A program made the position numbers and the translations under genes. Positions 13,996-20,686 of a DNA stretch of 25,222 nucleotides are shown one piece after another. How positions within the stretch are numbered: position 1 is the first letter of the stretch; every line of letters starts with the position of its first letter. Under the pieces are notes generated by a model. The model was given only the letters and a program-made list of their open reading frames with translations, was not told the origin of the DNA and did not search any database. Where the stretch lies: positions 1 to 25,222 of the forward strand of contig NZ_JALAGT010000203.1 in assembly GCF_022712295.1 (NCBI RefSeq), read 5' to 3'. This DNA is from Galactobacter sp. (GTDB lineage: Bacteria > Actinomycetota > Actinomycetes > Actinomycetales > Micrococcaceae).

Positions 13996-14848
13996 AGCCG
14001 ACTCCGTCTCCGTCGCGGTCCAAGTGGCGTTCATAGCCGGGATCCCCCTTGTGAATCGGAGCGGCGCCGGCGTCGCGGACGGCGGTGCAGTTCTGGTAGT
14101 AGACGTTGGTGTTCTGCTGCTGGTCTTGCTGTTGTTGCTGGTCTTGCTGTTCTTGCTGCTGCTGAGCCTGGCGCTCGGCCTCCGCCTTACGCTCGGCCTC
14201 GGCCTTAGCGGCCTTTTCTTCGGCAGCCTTCTGCTCGGCTACTTTTTCCTCAGCGGCTTTCTGCTTGGCGGCCTTTTCTTCGGCCGCTTTCTTCTCGGCT
14301 GCCGCTTTTTCCTCGGCCGCCTTCTCTTCTGCCGCAACCTTTTGCTTGGCCGCTTCTGCGGCATCATGCCCCTTGGCGTCCACCCACACGAAGGGCGCGG
14401 ACACCCCGGACTCGGGATCGCACCAAATAGTGACGTCGCCCTGCTTCACGCCCATGGTGTCGTCGTCGCAGCTCTTCCCCAGTCGCTCGGAGATGGAAGC
14501 CACCACCGCTCGTGCCGGAGCCGCCGCTTCCGAGGAAGCCGCCTTCTCGTCCCCCTGCGAGTCCGCCACCTTCTCCGACTCCGTGGGGCTGACGGTGAAC
14601 CCGATCCCAAGCAGCACCGCCAAGGCGCCGCCGATGAAGATGGTCAACGGTTTGAAACGTCCCTCACGCTGTCCGGAGTTCTTGTTCCTGATCCAAACCA
14701 AGCCGCCCAGAGCAAGAATCAACGCTCCGATGATGATGACGGCCCAGGGGAGCGCACCCAACAGGAGCACAACGGCAATGACGCCAACGGTCCATAAGAA
14801 CCAAGGTTTCCTCCAGAAGGGCCTCCGGGAACCCATTTTTCTTGTCAC
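13988..14848 (-). CDS. Membrane protein with coiled coil and C-terminal Excalibur calcium-binding domain
   Basis: A 286-aa protein in four parts: three hydrophobic segments (about 17-32, 34-53 and 68-86); a small Cys-containing domain (ISERLGKSCDDD to IWCDPESGVSAPFVWVDAKG, about 119-160); a long Ala/Lys/Glu heptad-like coiled coil turning Gln/Asp-rich (160-247); and a terminal Excalibur domain (YYQNCTAVRDAG then DRDGDGVGCE, 250-286). The family binds calcium through the DxDxDGxxCE loop and is common on actinobacterial surface proteins. GTG at 14848 is chosen because GGAG lies 6 nt upstream; a TTG at 14860 is less likely. The last 8 nt overlap the HNH lipoprotein gene, so the two are probably co-translated. 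The product could tether or position the nuclease at the surface. That is inference. Confidence 0.85.
   Translation of the reverse strand: MTRKMGSRRPFWRKPWFLWTVGVIAVVLLLGALPWAVIIIGALILALGGLVWIRNKNSGQREGRFKPLTIFIGGALAVLLGIGFTVSPTESEKVADSQGDEKAASSEAAAPARAVVASISERLGKSCDDDTMGVKQGDVTIWCDPESGVSAPFVWVDAKGHDAAEAAKQKVAAEEKAAEEKAAAEKKAAEEKAAKQKAAEEKVAEQKAAEEKAAKAEAERKAEAERQAQQQQEQQDQQQQQDQQQNTNVYYQNCTAVRDAGAAPIHKGDPGYERHLDRDGDGVGCE
14120..14345. repeat. Degenerate internal repeats encoding the Ala/Lys/Glu and Gln-rich coiled coil
   Basis: Plus-strand units such as GCGGCCTTTTCTTCGGC and GCTGCTG/TTGCTG recur. They encode KAAEEK-type and polyglutamine segments of the Excalibur protein. The region is low-complexity and prone to length variation, and lies wholly inside the coding sequence. 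Confidence 0.7.
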
Positions 14849-14854
14849 GAATGT

Positions 14855-14858
14855 CTCC
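14855..14858 (-). promoter_or_regulatory. Ribosome-binding site fixing the Excalibur gene start
   Basis: GGAG on the minus strand is 6 nt before GTG 14848, the best-placed Shine-Dalgarno core here. It favours GTG over the upstream TTG at 14860. Confidence 0.6.
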
Positions 14859-15016
14859 AATAGGCAAGTGATACCAACATCCGCATATTACGCATCCACG
14901 GGAATGCGGGCAGTAACGGCCGCAACTCTTCACATGCCAGATTGCTCACAACTCCCAAAGGCAACCACCAGATTGATCAGAACAGTGTTGCGCCTGAACT
15001 CGCCGCCCGGAGGCAA

Positions 15017-15532
15017 TCAGCGAATGGTGGTGATCATGCGGGTGTTGCCCAGGGTGTTCTGCTTGACGCGGGCCAGGTCCAAGAACTCGGCGACGCCGTC
15101 ATCCTGGGAGCGCAGCAGCTCCGCAAAGACCTCGGGGTCCACCGCGGACTGTTCCTTCATGACGGTGAACCCATGGCGCTCGAAGAATCCGACCTCGAAG
15201 GTCAGGCAGAAGACCCGGGAGACCCCCAGCTCCAGCGCATCATCCAGCAGTTGATTCAGCAGCATGTGGCCCACTCCCTTGCCACGAACACCCGAGGTCA
15301 CTGCGAGGGTGCGCACCTCTGCAATGTCCTCCCACATGCAATGCAGTGCTCCGCAGCCGACCACGTTGCCATCTGCGTCCTCCGCGATACGGAACTCCTG
15401 AATGGATTCGTAGTACGCCACGGCCTCCTTCTCCAGAAGAATGCGCTCCGCGGCATACGGGATCACCAGCTGTCGGATGGCATGCACATCGTGAGAAGTT
15501 GCCTTGCGGATGCGGATGTCGGCGGCGCTCAT
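15017..15532 (-). CDS. argA: N-acetylglutamate synthase, single-domain GNAT type
   Basis: Transfers an acetyl group from acetyl-CoA to glutamate, the first step of arginine synthesis. The 171-aa GNAT-fold protein closely resembles the stand-alone mycobacterial enzyme (Rv2747 type): IRKATSHDVHAIRQLV, ERILLEKEAVAYYESIQEF, VVGCGALHCMWEDIAEVRTL, the acetyl-CoA loop VRGKGVGHMLL, VFCLTFEVGFFERHGF, and the C-terminal VAEFLDLARVKQNTLGNTRM. The start at 15532 (MSAADIRIRKA) begins right before the domain. In-frame starts at 15616 and 15628 would add about 30 residues not expected for the family, but they cannot be excluded because the Shine-Dalgarno-like GGAG is very close to 15532. The gene is isolated and divergent from the DUF475 gene. 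No ARG box was recognised. Confidence 0.88.
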   Translation of the reverse strand: MSAADIRIRKATSHDVHAIRQLVIPYAAERILLEKEAVAYYESIQEFRIAEDADGNVVGCGALHCMWEDIAEVRTLAVTSGVRGKGVGHMLLNQLLDDALELGVSRVFCLTFEVGFFERHGFTVMKEQSAVDPEVFAELLRSQDDGVAEFLDLARVKQNTLGNTRMITTIR

Positions 15533-15712
15533 ATCTCCATGCTGCCACCCGAGTGCAGCAAGGACTGATTGCGACGCCACGTGTGACGTTTCCTTGGGCG
15601 CTGTACCGTTGTCCATGGCAATGCCCACTGCGGCACGGCCACACCCAGGCGACGGCGCCCAGGTCGGTTCACCCGGCCCTCCAACCTAGTCACACCTATT
15701 CGAAAGCCTCCT

Positions 15713-16810
15713 GTGCATCTACTCAAGTTCTTCCGGTGGGACCTACTGATCACCCTTGCGGTGCTCGTCGTCGCGTTCTTCTATGGCGGCCCCAACGCCC
15801 TGGTCATCACCCTGATCCTGATCGCCCTGGAGATCACGTTCAGCTTCGACAATGCGGCGGTGAACGCGAAGTACCTGGGGAAGATGAGCCACTTCTGGCG
15901 AACCATGTTCCTGACGGTCGGCATCGTCATCGCCGTATTCGGCATGCGGCTGGTTTTCCCGTTCGTGATCGTCTGCTTGACCGGAAACGTGGGCCCCATC
16001 GAAGCCTGGAACCTGGCGATGGAACGCGGCGACCCAGAGGAACCCGGTACCTACGGATTCATCCTGGGCAGCGCCCACTCCACCATCGCGGCGTTCGGTG
16101 GAATGTTCCTCCTCATGCTCTTCCTCGACTTCATCCTGGACGAGGACCGTGATGTGCTGTGGCTGACCTGGATCGAGAAGCCACTGAAGCACGTGGGCCG
16201 GGTCACCGCCGTGGAGGTGGCAGTGGCCCTCCTGGTCCTGGTGTATGCGGCGGAGCAACTGGCGCCGCTGGACCACCGGCACGAGGTGTATCTGGCGGGA
16301 ATCTTCGGGATCGTCGTATTCTTGGCCGTCAATGGCCTGGCCAACTTCATGGAGGAGAAGCAGGCGGAGCGTGAAGCCACGCTGCAGAAGAAGGAAGCAG
16401 AGGAAGCTGCGTTGGGGCACACCTTGGTGCTCACCGGTCAGGCCGCATTCTCCATGTTCATCTTCCTGGAGGTCCTGGACGCCAGCTTCTCCTTCGACGG
16501 TGTTCTCGGTGCCTTCGCCATCACGACCGACCCCATCATCATCGCCCTCGGCCTCGGCGTCGGTGCCCTGTTCGTTCGGTCCATGACGGTGTACCTCGTG
16601 GACCACGGCTCCCTGGCGAAGTTCCGGTACATGGAGGCAGGCGCACACTGGGCCATCGGCGCACTGTCCATCATGCTGATCCTCACGATTCGGTACCACA
16701 TCCCGGACTTCGTGATCGGCCTGGCCGGGATCGCTCTCATCACCGCGTCCATCATCTCCTCGGTCGTGGCCAACAAGCGCGACGAGAAGGCTGACGCAAT
16801 CACCGAATAG
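15713..16810 (+). CDS. DUF475 family TerC-like integral membrane protein
   Basis: A 365-aa polytopic membrane protein of the TerC/DUF475 group. Paired family motifs are visible: ALEITFSFDNAAVNA (about 38-52) and FLEVLDASFSFDGVLGAFAI (about 254-273), both with acidic residues inside membrane segments. Hydrophobic segments also include TMFLTVGIVIAVFGMRLVFP, FGGMFLLMLFLDFIL, AVEVAVALLVLVYAA, IIIALGLGVGALFV and ALSIMLILTI. A cytoplasmic charged loop (EEKQAEREATLQKKEAEEAA) separates the halves. TerC relatives are linked to tellurite resistance and to metal (manganese) export; the substrate of DUF475 members is not settled. The start is GTG at 15713 with no clear Shine-Dalgarno site, so initiation is uncertain by a few codons. 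A 26-bp palindrome lies 54 nt past the stop. Confidence 0.88.
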   Translation: MHLLKFFRWDLLITLAVLVVAFFYGGPNALVITLILIALEITFSFDNAAVNAKYLGKMSHFWRTMFLTVGIVIAVFGMRLVFPFVIVCLTGNVGPIEAWNLAMERGDPEEPGTYGFILGSAHSTIAAFGGMFLLMLFLDFILDEDRDVLWLTWIEKPLKHVGRVTAVEVAVALLVLVYAAEQLAPLDHRHEVYLAGIFGIVVFLAVNGLANFMEEKQAEREATLQKKEAEEAALGHTLVLTGQAAFSMFIFLEVLDASFSFDGVLGAFAITTDPIIIALGLGVGALFVRSMTVYLVDHGSLAKFRYMEAGAHWAIGALSIMLILTIRYHIPDFVIGLAGIALITASIISSVVANKRDEKADAITE

Positions 16811-16864
16811 ATCCCGCTTCGTCGATGTGGGGCCGTTGCCTCGATGTGCGCCCGTTTCCTTGGA

Positions 16865-16890
16865 TTGCGACCGTCGTACGACGGTCGCAA
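16865..16890. repeat. 26-bp perfect palindrome downstream of the DUF475 gene
   Basis: The arm TTGCGACCGTC is exactly inverted around GTAC, so the whole 26 bp equals its own reverse complement. As RNA it could form an 11-bp stem with a 4-nt loop. No T-run follows. It could be a terminator of the DUF475 gene or a protein-binding site. Confidence 0.8.
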
Positions 16891-17030
16891 GTGGACGAAG
16901 ACGCCGCAGACCGGGGAATGGGCCGCGTGTAGAGGATCCGGTCGCACATGGCGACGAGCCCCACCAAGCCGCCCCGCCGCCGTCGGGCATTCGCCCCACG
17001 AGAGGCTCATTCAGCCCGCTGCCCCTAAAC

Positions 17031-17077
17031 ACGACGCCGCCCCGGTCCCCCACTGAAGGGGGCCGGGGCGGCGTCGT
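17031..17077. terminator. Strong GC-rich hairpin terminator after clpC (probably bidirectional)
   Basis: ACGACGCCGCCCCGGTCCCC (17031-17050) pairs with 17058-17077 over 20 positions with one G-U wobble and a 7-nt loop (CACTGAA). It begins 17 nt after the clpC stop read on the minus strand, and it also faces the DUF475 gene on the plus strand. There is no long U-tract, as is common in high-GC actinobacteria. Confidence 0.85.
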
Positions 17078-17093
17078 ACTCAGGCGTTGACGA

Positions 17094-19649
17094 TCACTCG
17101 CCGGAGGCAACATCCTCAGCGGAAGTACCCTCGATGGACAGCGGCGCGCCGGCGGTCTCCAGCTGCGGCGTGGTTCCGACTGCCGTGAACGTGAACTTCC
17201 GGGCATCGCCCTCTCCGTCCACACCCACCTGCACGGTCTGGCCGGGCAGGATCTCGCCGAAGAGGATCTTCTCGGAGAGCGGGTCCTCGATCTCGCGCTG
17301 GATGGTCCGACGCAGCGGGCGGGCGCCCATGGACGGGTCGTAGCCCTTGTCCGCGAGCAGGTCGCGGGCAGCCGGTGCAATCTCGATCTGCATCTGACGC
17401 TCGGCCAGGCGAACGGCCAGGCGGGAGGTGAACAGGTCCACGATGGAGGTGATCTCGTCGTGGCTGAGCTGCGGGAACACCACGACGTCGTCCACGCGGT
17501 TCAGGAACTCGGGACGGAAGTGCTGGCGCAGTTCCTCCTGCACCTTGGCCTGCATGCGCTCGTACCCTGTGCGGGTGTCCGCGGAGGCCTGGAAGCCCAT
17601 CATGACACCCTTGGAGATGTCACGGGTACCCAGGTTGGTGGTCATGATGATGATGGTGTTCTTGAAGTCCACCACGCGTCCCTGAGAGTCGGTCAGGCGA
17701 CCGTCCTCGAGGATCTGCAGCAGGGAGTTGAAGAGATCGGCGTGAGCCTTCTCCACCTCGTCGAACAGGACCACGGAGAACGGACGGCGACGCACCTTCT
17801 CGGTGAGCTGGCCGCCCTCTTCGTAACCAACGTATCCGGGAGGGGCACCGAAGAGCCGGGAAACCGTGTGCTTCTCCGAGTACTCGGACATGTCCAGGGT
17901 GATGAGGGCTTCCTCGTCACCGAAGAGGAACTCGGCCAGCGCCTTGGCCAGCTCGGTCTTACCGACACCGGTGGGGCCGGCGAAGATGAACGAGCCGCCT
18001 GGGCGGTTGGGGTCCTTCAGGCCGGCACGGGTACGGCGGATGGAACGGGACACGGCCTTGATGGCGTCGTCCTGCCCGATCACGCGCTTGTGCAGCTCGG
18101 ACTCCATGTTCAGCAGACGCGAGGACTCTTCCTCCGTCAGCTGCACCACGGGGATACCGGTGGAGTTGGCGAGGACCTCAGCGATGAGCTCGGGAGTGAC
18201 CTCAGCGATGTCGTCGAGGTCGCCGTTCTTCCAAGCGGCCTCCTTCTCCTCGCGCTCCTTGGTGAGGTTGAGTTCGTCATCGCGGAGCTTGGCTGCACCC
18301 TCGAAGTCCTGCGCATCGATGGCGGCCTCCTTGGAGCGGCGGACCTCCTCGATCTTGACGTCCATCTCCTTCAGGGCCGGTGGGGCGGTCATGCGCTGGA
18401 TGCGCAGGCGAGCACCGGCCTCGTCGATCAGGTCAACTGCCTTGTCCGGCAGGAAGCGATCCGAGATGTAACGGTGGGCAAGCGACGCAGCGGACTGCAG
18501 GGCCTCGTCCGTGATGGAGACACGGTGGTGTGCCTCGTAGCGGTCGCGCAGACCGCGCAGGATCTGAACGGTCAGTTCCTCGCTGGGCTCCGCCACCTGG
18601 ATGGGCTGGAAACGACGCTCCAGCGCGGCATCCTTCTCGATGTGCTTGCGGTACTCGTCCAGCGTGGTTGCGCCGATGGTCTGCAGCTCGCCACGAGCCA
18701 GCATGGGCTTGAGGATCGAGGCGGCGTCGATGGCACCCTCTGCTGCACCCGCACCCACCAGGGTGTGGATCTCGTCGATGAAGAGGATGATGTCGCCGCG
18801 GGTGCGAATCTCCTTGAGGACCTTCTTGAGGCGTTCCTCGAAGTCACCGCGGTAACGGGAACCGGCCACCAGGGACCCGAGGTCCAGGGTGTAGAGGTGC
18901 TTGTCCTTCAGGGTCTCCGGCACGTCGCCGCGCACGATCGCCTGGGCCAGGCCCTCCACGACGGCGGTCTTGCCGACGCCGGGCTCACCGATCAGCACGG
19001 GGTTGTTCTTGGTTCGACGCGACAGCACCTGCATGACGCGTTCCATCTCGTGCTCGCGCCCGATCACCGGATCCAGCTTGCCCTCACGGGCAGCAGCGGT
19101 GAGGTTGCGGCCGAACTGGTCAAGCACCACGGAACCTGAGGGCGTGCCCTCGGACTGGCCGCCGGAGGAGACGCCCGCACCGGCGGTCTCCTTGCCGCCG
19201 CTGTTGCCACCCTGGTATCCGGAGATCAGCTGGATGACCTGCTGGCGAACGTTCTGCGGCTCTGCGCCCAGCTTGGTGAGCACCTGGGCGGCGACCCCCT
19301 CGCCTTCGCGGACCAGGCCGAGCAGGATGTGCTCGGTCCCGATGTAGTTGTGGCCGAGCTGCAGCGCCTCCCGCAGGGAGAGCACCAGAACCTTATAGGC
19401 ACGAGGGGTGTAGGGAAGGTGGCCGGTGGGGGCCTGATGTCCCTGGGAGATGATATCCTGGACCTGCTCCCGCACAGCCCCCAGCGTCACGCCGAGCTCC
19501 TCGAGGGCCTTGGCGGCAACGCCCTCACCCTCGTGGATCAGGCCGAGCAGGATGTGCTCGGTCCCGATGTAGTTGTGGTTGAGCATGCGCGCCTCTTCCT
19601 GGGCGAGCACCACCACGCGGCGGGCACGATCGGTGAATCTCTCGAACAT
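17094..19649 (-). CDS. clpC: ATP-dependent Clp protease ATPase subunit ClpC
   Basis: AAA+ unfoldase that feeds substrates to the ClpP peptidase. The 851-aa product has the two Clp-N repeats (MFERFTDRARRVVVLAQEEA onward; the paired NYIGTEHILLGL motifs at 26-37 and 101-112), NBD1 with Walker A GEPGVGKT (221-228) and Walker B ILFIDEIH (288-295), and a middle/UVR region (about 425-475, KIEEVRRSKEAAIDAQDFEGAAKLRD). NBD2 follows with Walker A GPTGVGKTE (558-566) and the conserved FLNRVDDVVVF. Length and domains are full and normal. AGGAGG at 19661-19656 sits 6 nt before the ATG. A palindrome resembling the ClgR operator lies about 67-84 nt upstream. A strong terminator hairpin follows the stop. Confidence 0.97.
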   Translation of the reverse strand: MFERFTDRARRVVVLAQEEARMLNHNYIGTEHILLGLIHEGEGVAAKALEELGVTLGAVREQVQDIISQGHQAPTGHLPYTPRAYKVLVLSLREALQLGHNYIGTEHILLGLVREGEGVAAQVLTKLGAEPQNVRQQVIQLISGYQGGNSGGKETAGAGVSSGGQSEGTPSGSVVLDQFGRNLTAAAREGKLDPVIGREHEMERVMQVLSRRTKNNPVLIGEPGVGKTAVVEGLAQAIVRGDVPETLKDKHLYTLDLGSLVAGSRYRGDFEERLKKVLKEIRTRGDIILFIDEIHTLVGAGAAEGAIDAASILKPMLARGELQTIGATTLDEYRKHIEKDAALERRFQPIQVAEPSEELTVQILRGLRDRYEAHHRVSITDEALQSAASLAHRYISDRFLPDKAVDLIDEAGARLRIQRMTAPPALKEMDVKIEEVRRSKEAAIDAQDFEGAAKLRDDELNLTKEREEKEAAWKNGDLDDIAEVTPELIAEVLANSTGIPVVQLTEEESSRLLNMESELHKRVIGQDDAIKAVSRSIRRTRAGLKDPNRPGGSFIFAGPTGVGKTELAKALAEFLFGDEEALITLDMSEYSEKHTVSRLFGAPPGYVGYEEGGQLTEKVRRRPFSVVLFDEVEKAHADLFNSLLQILEDGRLTDSQGRVVDFKNTIIIMTTNLGTRDISKGVMMGFQASADTRTGYERMQAKVQEELRQHFRPEFLNRVDDVVVFPQLSHDEITSIVDLFTSRLAVRLAERQMQIEIAPAARDLLADKGYDPSMGARPLRRTIQREIEDPLSEKILFGEILPGQTVQVGVDGEGDARKFTFTAVGTTPQLETAGAPLSIEGTSAEDVASGE

Positions 19650-19655
19650 GCGAGG

Positions 19656-19661
19656 CCTCCT
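19656..19661 (-). promoter_or_regulatory. Consensus Shine-Dalgarno of clpC
   Basis: AGGAGG on the minus strand ends 6 nt before ATG 19649. It is a perfect match to the anti-16S core and fixes the clpC start. Confidence 0.85.
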
Positions 19662-19715
19662 GAAACTTGTGGACTTGCCTCGATGCTACGCACTCACCTT
19701 GCCCCGTGGGGCACT

Positions 19716-19733
19716 GTTCGCCACAGGGCGAAC
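19716..19733. promoter_or_regulatory. Palindrome upstream of clpC resembling a ClgR operator
   Basis: GTTCGCC-ACAG-GGCGAAC is a perfect 7-bp inverted repeat with a 4-nt centre, 67-84 nt upstream of the clpC ATG. ClgR activates clp genes in actinobacteria by binding a GTTCGC...GCG palindrome. Here GTTCGC and GCG are separated by six bases, which may differ by one from the reported Streptomyces spacing. Regulation is inferred. Confidence 0.5.
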
Positions 19734-19845
19734 ACGCGCCGCGCCCACCACGTCTGCGCGGGGTTCCGCACCATGTCCGACGACGAGTGCTGGGGTTTCG
19801 CCGCCCGCTCACCTTCGGTTCGGGGCGGACCGGTTCTGCGCGCAA

Positions 19846-19915
19846 CGTCGGTTGCCAGACACAACGTCGGTGCAGACTGCTATGCCTGCACCGACGTTAT
19901 GCGGATCGACCGACA
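19846..19915. repeat. Symmetric 70-bp intergenic element, copy B
   Basis: CGTCGGT units lie at 19846-19852 and 19865-19871, with inverted units at 19890-19896 and 19909-19915 (the last ends in A, not G). Spacings are 19, 25 and 19, identical to copy A at 6240-6309. The inner part is a perfect 13-bp stem (AACGTCGGTGCAG, 19863-19875, with 19886-19898) and a 10-nt loop. It lies 60 nt after the lsr2 stop. The 19662-19974 gap (313 nt) holds this element and the clpC upstream palindrome; I see no gene in it. Confidence 0.75.
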
Positions 19916-19974
19916 TCGTGCTCACGGCGGGATCCTCGAGCGCACACGACGTTCGGCAGGGAAGTCAGGAAAGT

Positions 19975-20277
19975 TCAGCGGCCGCTGTGGGCCTTCCGGT
20001 AGGCCTGGATGACGTCCTGGTTCAGACGGCCCCGGTCCGAGACGTCGAAGCCCTTCTTCTGAGCCCATCTGCGGATCTCGGAGGCATCCTCCGCCGAGTA
20101 GGGTGTGGCACGCCTGCCGGCCTTGATATACGGGCGCAGCGACTCCCGGAGTGCCTCGGCGTGTTCGGGCGACAGGTCCACCTCGTAGTGGAGGCCGTCC
20201 AGCCCGAATTTCACCGTGTCAGTGGCGGTGGTGCCGTCCAAGTCGTCCACGAGGGACACCTCAACCTTGCGCGCCAT
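19975..20277 (-). CDS. lsr2: Lsr2 family nucleoid-associated protein
   Basis: H-NS-like actinobacterial protein that bridges DNA and silences AT-rich, often foreign, genes. The 100-aa product has the N-terminal dimerisation domain (MARKVEVSLVDDLDG, FGLDGLHYEVDLSPEHA) and the C-terminal DNA-binding domain (SEIRRWAQKKGFDVSDRGR) with the minor-groove RGR motif at residues 82-84. AGAGGAG about 6 nt before the ATG supports the start. Length is normal, and its position next to clpC and lysS is typical of Micrococcales. A possible promoter is visible upstream in an unusually AT-rich stretch. A lower-GC gene in this window (6465-7562) is the kind of target Lsr2 would be expected to bind. Confidence 0.95.
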   Translation of the reverse strand: MARKVEVSLVDDLDGTTATDTVKFGLDGLHYEVDLSPEHAEALRESLRPYIKAGRRATPYSAEDASEIRRWAQKKGFDVSDRGRLNQDVIQAYRKAHSGR

Positions 20278-20366
20278 GCCGTTCTCCTCTCACGGTCCCC
20301 ACGTCGGCAAACCGCGAAGTACACGATTCAGCACAGGGCAGGGAAGCGTTTGGTTCTCGCAACGAA

Positions 20367-20395
20367 ACCCTAACCGTGAAAGGTCAATTTGTCAC
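20367..20395 (-). promoter_or_regulatory. Possible promoter of lsr2
   Basis: On the minus strand, GTGACA (20395-20390) and TAGGGT (20372-20367) are separated by 17 nt. They lie about 90 nt upstream of the lsr2 ATG in the AT-rich gap before the small membrane protein gene. The hexamers are only partial matches to consensus, and the other hexamer pairs I tried had poorer spacing. Confidence 0.35.
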
Positions 20396-20423
20396 CGTAA
20401 TTAGGTGAGCAAAGGCAAGAAAA

Positions 20424-20684
20424 TCAGTTCTTCTCCGGCCCCGGGAAGTCGTTCTGCTCGCCATATTTAGGAATCGACGGGGCGGCCGCTGCTTCCTTCC
20501 GAAGCTGCTCCGCTCTCGCCTCGATGCGAGCATCGGACTCCTGCTCGATCTTCCGCTCCGCCTCGCGCTCCCGGCGATCCGCGTTGAAGATCGCCTTCAT
20601 CACGTACCAGAAGACCAGGGCGACCACGATGGTCGGCAGCAGCACCTCTACGTAGGGGCCAACGGCGTCCCAGAAGGCTTTCAT
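20424..20684 (-). CDS. Small single-pass membrane protein of unknown function
   Basis: An 86-aa protein. A membrane segment at about residues 11-33 (YVEVLLPTIVVALVFWYVMKAIF) is followed by a highly charged, probably coiled-coil helix (NADRREREAERKIEQESDARIEARAEQLRKE cut by length, about 34-64) and a short tail ending DFPGPEKN. The ATG lies only 2 nt after the lysS stop, so it is almost certainly co-transcribed and translationally coupled with lysS. The basic/acidic helix would lie in the cytoplasm. I do not recognise a named family. Confidence 0.8.
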   Translation of the reverse strand: MKAFWDAVGPYVEVLLPTIVVALVFWYVMKAIFNADRREREAERKIEQESDARIEARAEQLRKEAAAAPSIPKYGEQNDFPGPEKN

Positions 20685-20686
20685 GA

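Noticed and set aside
15533..15628. N-terminal extension of N-acetylglutamate synthase
   Set aside because: The added residues are not domain-like, and single-domain relatives begin next to the IRKA strand. A longer start remains possible but is not favoured.
15743..17380. 545-codon minus-strand open frame spanning the DUF475 gene and the end of clpC
   Set aside because: It crosses a terminator and two real genes in an unused frame, and its His/Asp/Gln-rich composition is typical of shadows.
17460..19139. 559-codon plus-strand open frame opposite clpC
   Set aside because: The minus strand encodes a complete ClpC with all motifs. The antisense product is Leu/Gly/Val-rich and has no recognisable family.
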